A stretch of 64,000 nt of DNA. Source: Bin5 sp965218625 (GTDB taxonomy: Bacteria > Chloroflexota > Anaerolineae > Caldilineales > Caldilineaceae). The DNA lies in assembly GCA_965218625.1 (NCBI GenBank), contig CBDCLG010000014.1, positions 346,638 to 410,637 on the forward strand, read 5' to 3'. Positions 42,322-53,000 of this stretch are shown in pieces (the first letter of the stretch is position 1; the number at the start of each line of letters is the position of its first letter). Under the pieces are notes generated by a model that did no database searches, had not been told where the DNA came from, and saw only the letters and a program-made list of their open reading frames with translations. The position numbers and the translations under genes were made by a program.

Positions 42322-43416
42322 CTAAGATCCTTTGCCAACGCGTCCCAAAAGGCGTCCGAGCGACGTGCTGCTGCGGTCGCCCAGTGTGCCAAGGATACCC
42401 TCAGGCAGGAAGAGCACCATCACCACCAGCAGCAGGCCGAGCGCGAGGAGATGCATTTCGAACAGATTGGCCCAGACAAGATCCTGCAGAAAATAGATGA
42501 CCACCGCGCCCAGGGGCGGTCCCCAGACGGTGCCCAGGCCGCCGAGCATCGACATCATCACCATTTCGACGGTGCGCGTTTCGATGAAAACGACATCGGG
42601 GTCGATATAGGTGTTCTGCCAGGCCCAGAAGCCGCCGACAATGCCGGTGAAGAAGGCAGCGATTATGAAGGCGACAGTTTTGTGCAGCGTCGTGTTTATG
42701 CCGCGCATCTCGGCGCCGGTCTCGTCCTCGCGGATGGCGATGAGGCTCTGCCCGAACTCGCTGCGCCGGATCCACCAGATCAAGGCCACGACCAGCCCCA
42801 TCACTGCCAGCATCAGGTAATAGTCGCCCAGGCGGTTGAGGATGGGCGGGAGGTTGAGCCCGACGCCGCCGCCGGTGATAGGGCGCAGCACGCGCGCGAT
42901 CTCACGCATCGCCACGAAGGTGCCGAGCATGGCGATCGAGAAGTAGGGGCCTTTGAGCCGTAAAGTCGGCAGCCCGATCAGAAGGGCAAAGATGGCCGCG
43001 GCGACGCCGCTGACCGGCAAAGCCTGCCAGAATCCCCACTCCGGCGAGATCAGCAGCGGTGTGCGGGTCACGAGGATGCCCATGACGTAGGCGCCGATGC
43101 CGAAGAAGACGGCATGGCCGAAGTCGACGTAACCGGTCAGCCCGCCGATGAGATTCCAGTTGGAGGCCAGCGTAACGAGCACAAAGATCTGACTGCCGAC
43201 AAGAAGGGCGAGGCTGGAGACGCCGGTGTAGGGATAGGCTGCGAGCAGGGCCAGCAACAGCAGCCACAGCGTCAAACCAGTCCAGCTGCCAAATGGCCGT
43301 GTCAGCCGTTGTCCGGGCCGTGATCGACGTGGCGCAGGGGCAGGCTCTGCTGAAGATGCACCGTTTTCTTCCCAGTCCTCGAGCTTCGTTTCGTTCTGTT
43401 CACCCTGCGCGCCCAT
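42322..43416 (-). CDS. livM: branched-chain amino acid ABC transporter permease LivM
   Basis: A 364-residue membrane permease with about nine helices; the first reads 'LTLWLLLLALLAAYPYTGVSSLALLVGSQIF'. Typical LivM sequence follows: 'SNWNLIGGLTGYVDFGHAVFFGIGAYVMGIL', 'LRLKGPYFSIAMLGTFVAMREIARVL', 'ALIWWIRRSEFGQSLIAIREDETGAEMRGINTTLHK' (the EAA loop) and 'MMSMLGGLGTVWGPPLGAVVIYFL'. The start codon ATG overlaps the livH stop in TGATG (43414-43418); a GTG lies one codon earlier. A hydrophilic Ala/Pro-rich N-terminal extension of some 40 residues precedes the first helix. Confidence 0.92.
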   Translation of the reverse strand: MGAQGEQNETKLEDWEENGASSAEPAPAPRRSRPGQRLTRPFGSWTGLTLWLLLLALLAAYPYTGVSSLALLVGSQIFVLVTLASNWNLIGGLTGYVDFGHAVFFGIGAYVMGILVTRTPLLISPEWGFWQALPVSGVAAAIFALLIGLPTLRLKGPYFSIAMLGTFVAMREIARVLRPITGGGVGLNLPPILNRLGDYYLMLAVMGLVVALIWWIRRSEFGQSLIAIREDETGAEMRGINTTLHKTVAFIIAAFFTGIVGGFWAWQNTYIDPDVVFIETRTVEMVMMSMLGGLGTVWGPPLGAVVIYFLQDLVWANLFEMHLLALGLLLVVMVLFLPEGILGTLGDRSSTSLGRLLGRVGKGS

Positions 43417-44306
43417 CACTCGGCCTCCGCGTCGAGCGGACGCAGACCGCCCAGGAGGCCCTGCGGTCGTACAATCAGGATCAGGACAAGGAGGACAAAG
43501 CTGGTGGCGACGCCGAGGTTGGTGCCGATGCCGCGCACATAGGTGGCGACGAAGATTTCGGCAATACCGAGGATGATGCCGCCCATGAGCGCGCCGGGGA
43601 TGCGTCCCAGACCGCCGAGCGCGGTGATGGTGACGGCCTTGAGCGTGAAGGGAGGCCCCATGAAGGGAAAGATGGCCTGCGTCGGGCTGAGCATCGCGCC
43701 GGCTGCGGCCGTCAGGGCGATACAGATGCCTGCAGTGATGGCGTAGACGCGGTTGATGTCGACGCCAACGATGCGGGCCGCGTTTTTGTTCTGCGCCGCG
43801 GCGCGGATCGACTTGCCAAGGCGGCTGCGCTGCAGAAAGAGGTGCAGGCAGAACATGATGAGGAGAGCGGCAACAAAGATTATTGTCTTTACGATGGGAA
43901 AGGTGATCCCGACCAGTTCGACAGAGCCGTTGTAGCTGACGGCGACGTTACGGGGGTCCGAGTCGAACAGGATTTTGAAGAGGTTGGCCAGGGCGATGGA
44001 GACGCCGAAAGTGACGAGCAGGGTCATCAGATGGGGGCGCTCGACGATTCGGTTGATCAGCACGATCTGCAGGAGATAGCCGGCCAGAAACATCAGCGGC
44101 AGGATCAGGACCAGCGACGCGAACGGGTCCAACCCGAAGAGGCGGAACATCCCCCAGGCGAGGTAGGCCCCGATCATGAGGAACTCGCCGTGGGCCAGGT
44201 TGATCACGCCCATTACGCCCCAGATCACCGAGAAGCCGAGCACCATAACGGCGTAGAAACCGCCGAGCAGGAGGCCGCTGACAAGCGCCTGCAGAAGTTG
44301 GTCCAT
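43416..44306 (-). CDS. livH: branched-chain amino acid ABC transporter permease LivH
   Basis: A 296-residue membrane permease beginning 'MDQLLQALVSGLLLGGFYAVMVLGFSVIWGVMGVINLAHGEF', the standard LivH start. The EAA-like cytoplasmic loop is in 'RSRLGKSIRAAAQNKNAARIVGVDINRVYAIT'. It couples to livM by overlap. Just upstream of its start there is no Shine-Dalgarno; a degenerate heptamer repeat (44315-44349) occupies that place. Confidence 0.92.
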   Translation of the reverse strand: MDQLLQALVSGLLLGGFYAVMVLGFSVIWGVMGVINLAHGEFLMIGAYLAWGMFRLFGLDPFASLVLILPLMFLAGYLLQIVLINRIVERPHLMTLLVTFGVSIALANLFKILFDSDPRNVAVSYNGSVELVGITFPIVKTIIFVAALLIMFCLHLFLQRSRLGKSIRAAAQNKNAARIVGVDINRVYAITAGICIALTAAAGAMLSPTQAIFPFMGPPFTLKAVTITALGGLGRIPGALMGGIILGIAEIFVATYVRGIGTNLGVATSFVLLVLILIVRPQGLLGGLRPLDAEAE

Positions 44307-44314
44307 GCTTGAGA

Positions 44315-44349
44315 GTTTTGCGTTTCCGGTTCTTCGTTTTCAGCTAGAC
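44315..44349. repeat. degenerate heptanucleotide repeat upstream of livH
   Basis: Units GTTTTGC, GTTTCCG, GTTCTTC, GTTTTCA and GCTAGAC follow one another. A nearly identical run sits before the gene at 50313. On the coding strand these read as ACGCAAA, ACCGGAA, ACGAAGA and so on, starting 8 bases before the ATG. Confidence 0.7.
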
Positions 44350-44466
44350 CGCAGGCCAAAGCCCCTGGTGACCCCTTCCGAACATTGCTTCAACCGCATC
44401 TGCAGAGAGCTGCAAGTGCCTGCGTCTGCGGCTGTACACCGGGATCGGAAACACAAAACCGGAAGC

Positions 44467-45723
44467 TTACCGATCTTTCCAGGCCGGTGCAGGGTAATTC
44501 AGCTCGGCGACCGCGGCGTTCGCCGGTGCGACGACCAGGATTTTACCGTTCTGGATCTGAATCGCGCCCATTGGTTTGGCGGCGTTGCGACCCTTTTCGT
44601 CGAAACTGATCGGGCCGTAAAAGGTGACCACGTCAAGTTCCCGCAGGCTCGCGCGCACGGCGTCCGTTTCGATCGAGGCGGCTTGCTCAATTGCGATGTG
44701 CAGCGCCAGCGCGGTCGCGGTCGATTCCGCAGCCTGATAGGTGGGCGGCTCGCCCCACAGGTTCTCGTAACGGGCCGCGTATTCGGCCGCGGTGCCGAAG
44801 TACTCGTCGGCGTAGCTCATCGACGCCTCCCACTGGGTGGGGCCGATGACGTACTCGGAGTCGGCGCCGACCTCTTCGATCAGCTTCGGGTTGCTCGGGC
44901 CGACCGTGATTACCATTGCCTTGGGGTTGAAGTCCAGTTCCTTGGCCGCGCGGATGAAGAGGACGGCATCGTTGAAGTGTCCGCCGCCGATGAATATATC
45001 CGGCTCCAGCTCCTTGAATTTGGCCATGATCGCGCTGACATCGGCCACGTTGACGGGGTAGGTTTCGATGCCGAGCACTTCCAGGCCATACTCCTCAGCC
45101 CAGCGCTGCGCGCCATTTGCGACACTGGTGGGGAAGGCGGTGTCCTCGTAGGCGATGACGACCGTCCTGGCGCCCTGGTCAGAGAGCAGCTGCAGTGCCG
45201 ACCGCGTGTAGTTCACGGCCGGCGTCAGGACCGCGAACAGGTTCTGGAAGCCCCGTTCAAAGAGGGGCTCGGCCGCGCCGTTGCCCTCGATCATGATCTT
45301 GTTGTACTTTTCGGCAATCGCGCTGGCGCTCTGTGTCAGGAAGGAGCTGTACGGTCCCAGCAGGAAATCGACCCGGTCCTCGTTGATCAGCTTTTCCACC
45401 AGACGGGCGGCTGTGTCGGGGTCACCCTCGTCGTCGTACATGATCAGCTCGACCTTGTACCGTTCGTCTCCAACCTTGATGCCGCCGTACTCGTTGTTGA
45501 CCCAGTCCAACCAGACGCGGTAGCCCTGGCGCGTGTCCTTGCCTTCGCGCGAGAATTTGCCGGTTTCGCTGACTGCCGCGCCGAGGTAGATGATCTTCTC
45601 CGAGTCCGCGCCTGTGGCGGCGGTTTTCGGTTCATCCACCGGCGCGGGCGGCGCCAGCGAGCAGGCGGCTGCGACAAGGGAAGCGATCAACAGGAAGGTG
45701 AGTGGTAACAGGAAGTGTCGCAT
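44467..45723 (-). CDS. livJ: branched-chain amino acid ABC transporter substrate-binding lipoprotein
   Basis: A 418-residue periplasmic-type binding protein. It starts at ATG 45723 with GGAGGG eight bases upstream, as a lipoprotein: 'MRHFLLPLTFLLIASLVAAAC' with lipobox V-A-A-A-C, so the mature protein is membrane anchored. The mature part begins with an Ala/Pro spacer and then 'IIYLGAAVSETGKFSREGK', the ANF-receptor/LivJ family fold, with 'DFLLGPYSSFLTQSASAIAEKYNKIMIEGNGA' and 'ITVGPSNPKLIEEVG'. It captures the amino acid or related ligand and hands it to LivHM. The gene reads with the operon but 160 bases lie before livH. Confidence 0.9.
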   Translation of the reverse strand: MRHFLLPLTFLLIASLVAAACSLAPPAPVDEPKTAATGADSEKIIYLGAAVSETGKFSREGKDTRQGYRVWLDWVNNEYGGIKVGDERYKVELIMYDDEGDPDTAARLVEKLINEDRVDFLLGPYSSFLTQSASAIAEKYNKIMIEGNGAAEPLFERGFQNLFAVLTPAVNYTRSALQLLSDQGARTVVIAYEDTAFPTSVANGAQRWAEEYGLEVLGIETYPVNVADVSAIMAKFKELEPDIFIGGGHFNDAVLFIRAAKELDFNPKAMVITVGPSNPKLIEEVGADSEYVIGPTQWEASMSYADEYFGTAAEYAARYENLWGEPPTYQAAESTATALALHIAIEQAASIETDAVRASLRELDVVTFYGPISFDEKGRNAAKPMGAIQIQNGKILVVAPANAAVAELNYPAPAWKDR

Positions 45724-45949
45724 TGTTTGGGCCCTCCGCAATTCCTGGATTCCGGAAACAGGCTTCATCTGAACTGATTGGATATTCCGCAAGACAGTCC
45801 GTTCCCGCAGAGGGCAAGCGGGACGGATCCATAACCGATCTGATGATACTGTAAGGTATTTTCTGCTGTCAATTTGCCCATAAACGGGGCGCGCTTCATT
45901 TGCGGCTGTCCTGCATGGATTGCCGCTACTGAGCGCGTTCCGGTATGGT

Positions 45950-45979
45950 TTGACCCATCGAAAACAGGAATGCTACAAT
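45950..45979 (+). promoter_or_regulatory. sigma70-type promoter for the DUF1385 gene
   Basis: TTGACC at 45950-45955 and TACAAT at 45974-45979 with 18 bases between. It is 78 bases before the GTG start at 46057. It also lies in the divergent region with livJ, whose own promoter I cannot identify. Confidence 0.5.
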
Positions 45980-46056
45980 CATGTACGCTTCGGGCAGCTT
46001 CGGTTGCGCCGGCGCAGGCGGGGACAGTCATCTGAGAGACTCGAATTCAGCGAGCG

Positions 46057-47079
<1,023 letters not shown>

Positions 47080-47121
47080 CTTTTACCGGTTGCGAATTCC
47101 AGGTTTCGGGAGGCGCCGATC

Positions 47122-50100
47122 CTACGGGCGCTGCTGATTATACAGCTCCGCGTTGATGGCATCCGCCAGCAGCACTTGCTGGCGAGCGGCCCGGTTCATG
47201 CGGCCCAACTCGGCCATATAGCGCGCCATACTCCCCAAGTCGTTTAGCTCAAGACCGTGCAGCGTGCGCACAAAGGTGATCTGGAAAGGATCGCCCGTCA
47301 ACAGGCGGGGGATGCGTAAGCTCTGCATCACGCCCTCGGTCAGATCGCTGTCCGGGTCGCCGGAGACGGCGGCGAATTCGACCGGCAGGCCGTAGGCGGC
47401 CAGGCGGTCGGAGACATCGTAGTTGGCCGCGGGTTTGGCGACGCTCCACATACTTTCCAGATAGCGCAGCGTTGCGGCGGAGACGGGTGTGAACGTCCCT
47501 TCGGGAGAAAAGGAGGTGAAATCCTCCGACGAGGCGATGTCTCGCCAGAGAAGATGCTCCAGGTTGCAGTCGCGGGCGAGCGTGCGCACGAATTCCCGGC
47601 GTGCGACGAGATTCTCATCCTCGTGGAAGGATCGCTCGCCGCCGGCCGCCTGTTGCGGCGTTTCTGTCGGCCCGGCCGCGACCGCGTCCTGCGCGCTGCG
47701 GCGGACGTAGGCGGCCAGGCTCTGCGCGAGGCCGCGCTGTCCATCCCCTCTTTGCGCACTGTCGTGCTGGCCGCTGAACAGGGCCGCGAGCTGGTCACGG
47801 CGCTGGGGGGATGTCCAGATTTCGCGCAGACGCCCTTCCCCGTGGCGTCCTTCGGCGTCCTGGCGGCTGCGCATAAAGGCCTGGCACCGTTCCCACAGCG
47901 CCGGATTGAGATGCGGGCGATAGAGATGGGTGCTGGTCACCCCTTCGGGCGGCAGGGGCGGCAGCGCCTCGCTGACCGACCACTCCTGCAGAAGCTCGCA
48001 GGTCTCTTCAAAGACGCGGTCCATCTGCTGCAGCATCTGTTGCAGACGTTCATGGGCGCGTCCCAGCCCTCGTCGTACGCTTTCCTGCAAGCGGCCGTTC
48101 AATTCGGAACGGGCCAGGTTCACCCGTTCCCGCCGCAGCATTCGAACGCGCCGCAATCGCGTCCGAAAAGAGATCATCGCGCCCAGAAACGCACCGAGCA
48201 TCAGCCCAATGAAGGTGGCCGCGTTCGCCTCGCTCTCGATGAAATCGACGATTGCGCCGGCGAACGCCTCGTCCATCAGCCCCATGAGCGCGACCGCGTT
48301 TGCATCGCTCGTGACGATTGCGTCCACGTTGCCCGCCAGCCCCGAACCGAACAGATAGAGCAGGGTCAGCAGCACGATGCCGCCCAACAGGCCGAACGCA
48401 CGCGTCAACGAGCCGAACAGGGACGGCTGGTCGCCGAGCGTGCGCATGTAGCGGGCGCGCCAGTCGCGCAGTTCCAGCTGGTGCTCGGCGTGGCCGGCAC
48501 CGGCTGGCGCAATGACGTCGTTTGCGAAGCTGGACAGCGCGTGGCGTTCCAACCCCAGTTCGTAGAGCCACTGGTGGAGTTGCCGCCGCGCATGTACGAT
48601 CCCTGCTGGCTGCGAACCGAGAAGAGTGAGCAACCTCGCGCGCATTCGCATTGCGATGGCCGGCAAAAAACGGGCGTCGCTGGCGTTGTGGGGCAGGCCG
48701 TCGTCGCGCAGGGCGGCCAGTCCCCAGGCAGAGTCCAACGCGCCGTCGCCGGTGCTTTCTTCGAACTGGGACAGCATCTCCTGCAGGTGACTGTCGAAAG
48801 CGGCCTGCCAGCGGACCGGGTCCAGACCGCGCAGCTTGCGCGCCGTCGCGTTCGGTAGGATATAGCTGGGATGGACCGAGATCTGCTCAACCGATTGGGG
48901 ATTGAGCTCGTTGAACAGGTGGGGCATCTGCTCGGTGAGCTGCGTCAACACCTGCTGCGACGTAGCGCCCAACTCCTGTAGGGGTGTCAACGGCTCCATG
49001 CTTGCAGCCGCGGCCGGCGGCGTCATGCCACCCCCGCCCTCCGCCTCGGTGGGCAAGACCAGCTCGCGTAAGAGCCGTTTGCCCTCGTTTTCCTGCGCAG
49101 TCTGCAGTATGTAGTCGATCGGCAGATAGTCTGCGGCTGCGCCTAGCAGGCTGTAGGGGCGTTCGCCGGCGTTGCGCAGGTCGATGCCGACCTGCTCATC
49201 GATGTAGGCGGCCCCGTCGGCGGCGATAAGCGACTGGAGCGCGTTGCTGACGAGAGCGGAGAGCTCGTAGCTGTTGCGGGCCAGCCCTTGATTGCTTTTT
49301 TCGCGGTCCACCAGGTAGATGCGGTCAAAAAGCGGCTGCCCCAGCCATTCTTCCGGCAGCGAGCCGCGGCTCGTACCCCGCTTTCCCAAGTCCTGACGCA
49401 TGGAGGCGTTAAATTTGGCAAGATTGGCGGGGCGCAGCCCGGTGAGCGCCTCCAGCTCGGCAATCGCCGCGTAGCAGGTGGCATCCTCGATGACGCGGCT
49501 GCTGTCGGTGGCGTAGCTGCCGGCCGCGAATATGCCGACAACCTGGGCGATATGGCGCTGTCCCAGGAAGTTGAGCTGATGCGCGATCGTCGGCCAGATC
49601 AGCGCCGAAGTGAGCGGTTCGAAGAGCGGCGCGATTACGTAAAGGGTCGTCTGCACGAAGGGATCGCCCGGCACGTGCGTGTCGGCACGGATCGGGTCGA
49701 TGATATTGGATGCGACCAGGTGGGCGATGTGGTCACCTTCCTGCAGGCCCGCGCGAAAGGCGTGCCGCCGCGTAGGCGGGTCGTACGCGGTTTGCGCCGC
49801 GGGCGGCATGCCGGCGCCGGCGAGCGCATCGTCGCTTTGCTCGTCTTTGCTCGACCTGCGGAAAGGCCAGGGCAGTCCTCTGTGGGGAGAAGAAGCGTTC
49901 CCGCGCCTTCCTGTGTTCGCCTGCCACTGCAGAGGGACCAGGGTTTCGCCGACCGCGGCCAGCAGTTGGCTGGCCCGCCGCTGGCTGGCGGCAAGCGTCG
50001 CGGCGTGTCCGCCCGCGGACGCGTTCCTGGAACGGTCCAGCTTGTGCAGCAAGCGCTCCAGGTAGAAGGGCGGCAGCCGGTTGTCGCGCAGGGTAAACAG

Positions 50101-50313
50101 GCTGAGGTCAAGCTCGCCCTGTTGATCGAGATGATCGGCGGGAAGGAGTGCTGCAAAGCGGGTGATGCGGGTCAGGTCGGGGCCGTCGATACCGGTGGCG
50201 ATGCGTTGTTCCTGGGCCGCCTGCAGGCGCGGCGCCAGATGGAGCATTGTCTGCAAGCCCCATCCGCCAAAACAGAGTATCGCGGCTCGGCTACGCGTTG
50301 CGCCGGGAAGCAT
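47122..50313 (-). CDS. degenerate tubulin-like (Tubulin_2-related) membrane protein
   Basis: A 1063-residue protein paralogous to the tubulin-like protein upstream. The N-terminal Rossmann-like start 'AAILCFGGWGLQTMLHLAPRL' replaces the partner's 'VGVGGMGTNAV'. At residues 224-238 the sequence 'LYVIAPLFEPLTSAL' occupies the place of the partner's 'VYVVSSLCGGTGAGM', so the tubulin GTP-binding signature is lost; 'HIAQVVGIFAAGSYAT' and 'CYAAIAELEAL' follow as in the partner. Two hydrophobic segments at about residues 641-659 and 698-714 suggest membrane insertion, followed by a coiled-coil region. It probably cannot hydrolyse GTP. It may form a pair or scaffold with the neighbouring GTPase. Confidence 0.6.
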   Translation of the reverse strand: MLPGATRSRAAILCFGGWGLQTMLHLAPRLQAAQEQRIATGIDGPDLTRITRFAALLPADHLDQQGELDLSLFTLRDNRLPPFYLERLLHKLDRSRNASAGGHAATLAASQRRASQLLAAVGETLVPLQWQANTGRRGNASSPHRGLPWPFRRSSKDEQSDDALAGAGMPPAAQTAYDPPTRRHAFRAGLQEGDHIAHLVASNIIDPIRADTHVPGDPFVQTTLYVIAPLFEPLTSALIWPTIAHQLNFLGQRHIAQVVGIFAAGSYATDSSRVIEDATCYAAIAELEALTGLRPANLAKFNASMRQDLGKRGTSRGSLPEEWLGQPLFDRIYLVDREKSNQGLARNSYELSALVSNALQSLIAADGAAYIDEQVGIDLRNAGERPYSLLGAAADYLPIDYILQTAQENEGKRLLRELVLPTEAEGGGGMTPPAAAASMEPLTPLQELGATSQQVLTQLTEQMPHLFNELNPQSVEQISVHPSYILPNATARKLRGLDPVRWQAAFDSHLQEMLSQFEESTGDGALDSAWGLAALRDDGLPHNASDARFLPAIAMRMRARLLTLLGSQPAGIVHARRQLHQWLYELGLERHALSSFANDVIAPAGAGHAEHQLELRDWRARYMRTLGDQPSLFGSLTRAFGLLGGIVLLTLLYLFGSGLAGNVDAIVTSDANAVALMGLMDEAFAGAIVDFIESEANAATFIGLMLGAFLGAMISFRTRLRRVRMLRRERVNLARSELNGRLQESVRRGLGRAHERLQQMLQQMDRVFEETCELLQEWSVSEALPPLPPEGVTSTHLYRPHLNPALWERCQAFMRSRQDAEGRHGEGRLREIWTSPQRRDQLAALFSGQHDSAQRGDGQRGLAQSLAAYVRRSAQDAVAAGPTETPQQAAGGERSFHEDENLVARREFVRTLARDCNLEHLLWRDIASSEDFTSFSPEGTFTPVSAATLRYLESMWSVAKPAANYDVSDRLAAYGLPVEFAAVSGDPDSDLTEGVMQSLRIPRLLTGDPFQITFVRTLHGLELNDLGSMARYMAELGRMNRAARQQVLLADAINAELYNQQRP

Positions 50314-50318
50314 AGGAA

Positions 50319-50353
50319 GTTTTGCGTTTCTGGTTCTTAGTTTTCAGTTGTCT
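50319..50353. repeat. degenerate heptanucleotide repeat before the pseudo-tubulin gene
   Basis: Units GTTTTGC, GTTTCTG, GTTCTTA, GTTTTCA and GTTGTCT start six bases upstream of the ATG. The first four units differ from those upstream of livH in only two positions, although the two genes are unrelated. Confidence 0.75.
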
Positions 50354-50417
50354 GCTCGGCAGGCGTTGAGCGCATTCATTGACCAGCCACGGACAATGAA
50401 AAGCTTATGACTGGAAA

Positions 50418-52880
50418 CTAATAATCCTCGGTGATTTCGGGCAGATCGACCCAGGCGGGATGGAGATGGAACTCCTCGCGGGCGGGGAAATCACGCTCAT
50501 TCTCATACTGTGCCCGGAACTCGTCCAGACGGTCGATCAGCGTCACCGGCAGGCCGTGGACGATCCAGACGGCGTCCATGCGGCCGGTGTCGCCGGTGGG
50601 AATCCATTTGATGTCCTCCTGGCCAATCATCGCCATCGCCAGGTTCGGGTCGTCGTGGCGGGCGGACGGCGTCGCCGCGAGGCGAATGTGCTCCAGGTTG
50701 CCGTCGTGGAAGCTGAAGCGGTCCGAGTCCCAGCGGATATACGGGTTAAGGCGATCGAGCCACTGCTGTACGCGGTTGTTGGGCAGAGGCCGCGACTGCT
50801 GTGTCTCTTCGCCATGCTGCACATCGATGATGTGCCGGATGTCCACGCACTGCAGCACGCGGCCCAACAGACTCCGTTCGTTGGCGATTGCGTTGGTGAG
50901 ATTGGCGAAGAGCTCCTCGGCGGATACGGGCTGGCCGCTGCTTGAAATGCGGTCGACGACGGGCCCCAGCAGTGTCTCCCAATCGCTTGGATAGACGACC
51001 TGCGCCGCGTTGCGGTAGAAATGTTGCAGGTAGTCGCGCCCGACCGCGCCGGTCTCGAGTTCATAGTAGGTGTTGGTGCTGGCCGTGCCATCGGGTATGC
51101 GGGGATCGATTCTGTCTGCGGCCCTTCTCGCCGCCTGATTGGCCCGCCCCAGCGCGCTGCCGGCGTTGTCAATTTGCGTTCGGAACAGTTCGCGCATCTG
51201 CGTGCTGTGAGAGAAGAGCCGATCCACCAGGATTCGCTCCAGCCTGTCGCGGCGCTGGTTCAGGCGCGCGCGGGCCTTGCGTTGGCGCATGTCGCGCGCG
51301 CGGTCGCGCGCCTGGCGCGGGTTGAAGGCGGCCAGCAACAGATCGCCGAAGCTGCCCGCAATCTGGCCGATCTGTTCAGCAGCGCCTCCCTGCTGCGCCA
51401 GCAGCGAGCGCCAGCCGGCGCGGTCCTCCTCGGTCACGGGATGATTGTTGACGAGGAAGAGCCTCTGTTTGATCAGCGACTCCATCGGCGCGGTCGAGGG
51501 GTTGAGCGGCGCCAGCAGGTCGGCCAGCGTAAGTGCGCCGCGCAGGCCGGTCTCCAGCACGGCCTGGCGAAGTGCGCTGTCGACCGCGGCCTTGAAGCCG
51601 AGCCATGCGCCTCGTTGCTCCTCGACCTCCTCGACCAGCTCCTCCAGCCGGTCGTTGTCCAGCGAGAGGTAGCGGGCGCGCATGCGCGTCAGCAGTCCCT
51701 GCCAGATCGAAAGTATCTTCTGACGGCTCTGGGCGGAGATGGGCTGGCGCGGGTCGTTGAGCTCCGGCCCGGCGGCCAGTCGTCTCACGCAGTCGGCCAG
51801 GAAGGCCTGCTGCCAGAAGTTGACCAGCGTCTCGTCCGGCGCGACGATGGCGGACGCGGCAAAGCTGCTGTAAACGAGATAGTTGCCCTTTTTCGGGCCT
51901 TGCTCGTTCACCACTTCGGCCGCGGCCACACTGCCCGCCATGCGCTCGCGCACGACGTTGACCTCCAACCCAAGGATCTCGCTGCTGAGATGGCTGATGG
52001 CCGTCAGCTGGATGAGATGCGCGGCCAGATTTTCGGCGTCGGTCTTGCGCGCGAGGCTGCGGCCGTCGCGGTTGGTGCGCCCGACCAGGAAGATGAAGTC
52101 GAACGGGGCATATGGCGTGTCGGGCAGGGCGCGCTGCTCGCTGGGGTAGAGTTCCTGGAACTGCTGCGTCTCCTGAAAATAGTTCAGCTCCTTCAGGGCG
52201 GCGTAGGCGTTGGCCTTGATCCGTCGCCGTTGCAGGTCGCTGTTGATCTCCTCTTCGAGGACGTCCGGCAGGAAGAAAATGCCGACGACGCGAGCGTTGC
52301 TGCGCACGAGTGCGCGCACGCGGTGGGCCACGTCCATGAACATGCCGGCGCCCGTGCCGCCGCAGAGGCTGCTGACGACGTACACGAGCTGGTAGTTGCT
52401 CATGACCGGGAAGCGGCGGTTCTGCGCCATTTCCAGATCGCGGATCTTGTCGAGGGCCGCGTACTTTGTCTCCAAAAGCCGCTTGAAATTTACGTAGTTG
52501 CGGAAGAACGAGAGCCGCCCGATTGGGCGCAGCTGTTTGGCGCCGTTATGAATGTAGCCCAAGGGAATCGAAGGATAGTCCCACCAGCGGGCGATCTCCG
52601 GGTGGTTTTCGAGATTGTCCACCAGCCGCGTGGCGTCGAACTTGCCCATATAGGCCGATTCATCGGCGTAGAGAGGCTCCTGATCGAGCCGGTTGATCAG
52701 GGGTTCGGTGTCCAGCGCCAGGAGCTGAATCATCGCCGGCAGCGATTCGCCGCCCCAGGCTTTTCGCAGCCGCCGCTTGACCGCGCGCACGGCATTCGTG
52801 CCCATTCCGCCTACGCCGACGACGAGCGTCGGATAGATTGTCGGCTTTTCACTGATGAACGGGGCCCCGCTCTGCTCCAT
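50418..52880 (-). CDS. tubulin-like protein (Tubulin_2/FtsZl-1 family GTPase)
   Basis: An 820-residue protein. The N-terminal domain has 'VVGVGGMGTNAVRAVKRRL' (residues 20-38) and, at residues 174-179, the tubulin signature GGTGAG inside 'VYVVSSLCGGTGAGMFMD', followed by 'IFFLPDVLEEEINSDLQR'. These are the nucleotide-binding features of FtsZ/tubulin superfamily members of the Tubulin_2 (FtsZl-1) type. A long C-terminal part of some 450 residues rich in Arg and Gln follows. Makarova and Koonin linked this family to VWA genes and to membrane remodelling; here a VWA gene lies directly upstream. The start ATG follows AAGGA at eight bases. Confidence 0.85.
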   Translation of the reverse strand: MEQSGAPFISEKPTIYPTLVVGVGGMGTNAVRAVKRRLRKAWGGESLPAMIQLLALDTEPLINRLDQEPLYADESAYMGKFDATRLVDNLENHPEIARWWDYPSIPLGYIHNGAKQLRPIGRLSFFRNYVNFKRLLETKYAALDKIRDLEMAQNRRFPVMSNYQLVYVVSSLCGGTGAGMFMDVAHRVRALVRSNARVVGIFFLPDVLEEEINSDLQRRRIKANAYAALKELNYFQETQQFQELYPSEQRALPDTPYAPFDFIFLVGRTNRDGRSLARKTDAENLAAHLIQLTAISHLSSEILGLEVNVVRERMAGSVAAAEVVNEQGPKKGNYLVYSSFAASAIVAPDETLVNFWQQAFLADCVRRLAAGPELNDPRQPISAQSRQKILSIWQGLLTRMRARYLSLDNDRLEELVEEVEEQRGAWLGFKAAVDSALRQAVLETGLRGALTLADLLAPLNPSTAPMESLIKQRLFLVNNHPVTEEDRAGWRSLLAQQGGAAEQIGQIAGSFGDLLLAAFNPRQARDRARDMRQRKARARLNQRRDRLERILVDRLFSHSTQMRELFRTQIDNAGSALGRANQAARRAADRIDPRIPDGTASTNTYYELETGAVGRDYLQHFYRNAAQVVYPSDWETLLGPVVDRISSSGQPVSAEELFANLTNAIANERSLLGRVLQCVDIRHIIDVQHGEETQQSRPLPNNRVQQWLDRLNPYIRWDSDRFSFHDGNLEHIRLAATPSARHDDPNLAMAMIGQEDIKWIPTGDTGRMDAVWIVHGLPVTLIDRLDEFRAQYENERDFPAREEFHLHPAWVDLPEITEDY

Positions 52881-52898
52881 ATCCGGTTTCCTTCAAAC

Positions 52899-52933
52899 GT
52901 TCTTCGTGGTTCGCTCTTCGCTTCTCGTGTCTG
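52899..52933. repeat. degenerate heptanucleotide repeat before the tubulin gene
   Basis: Units GTTCTTC, GTGGTTC, GCTCTTC, GCTTCTC and GTGTCTG lie in the 120-bp gap between the VWA and tubulin genes. Less regular than the other copies, but still in steps of seven. Confidence 0.55.
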
Positions 52934-53000
52934 CGCTCGTCCGCAGCCGTAAAACGGGAGCCAGCAGACAGTAGCTGACGTCCAGGCTGATTCCCGTCGT

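Noticed and set aside
43293..44312. 339-codon plus-strand frame rich in Asp, Glu and Gln
   Set aside because: Opposite livH and livM; acidic low-complexity shadow.
51021..52952. 643-codon open frame on the plus strand
   Set aside because: Opposite the tubulin-like gene, which has clear motifs; no motifs in the antisense frame.
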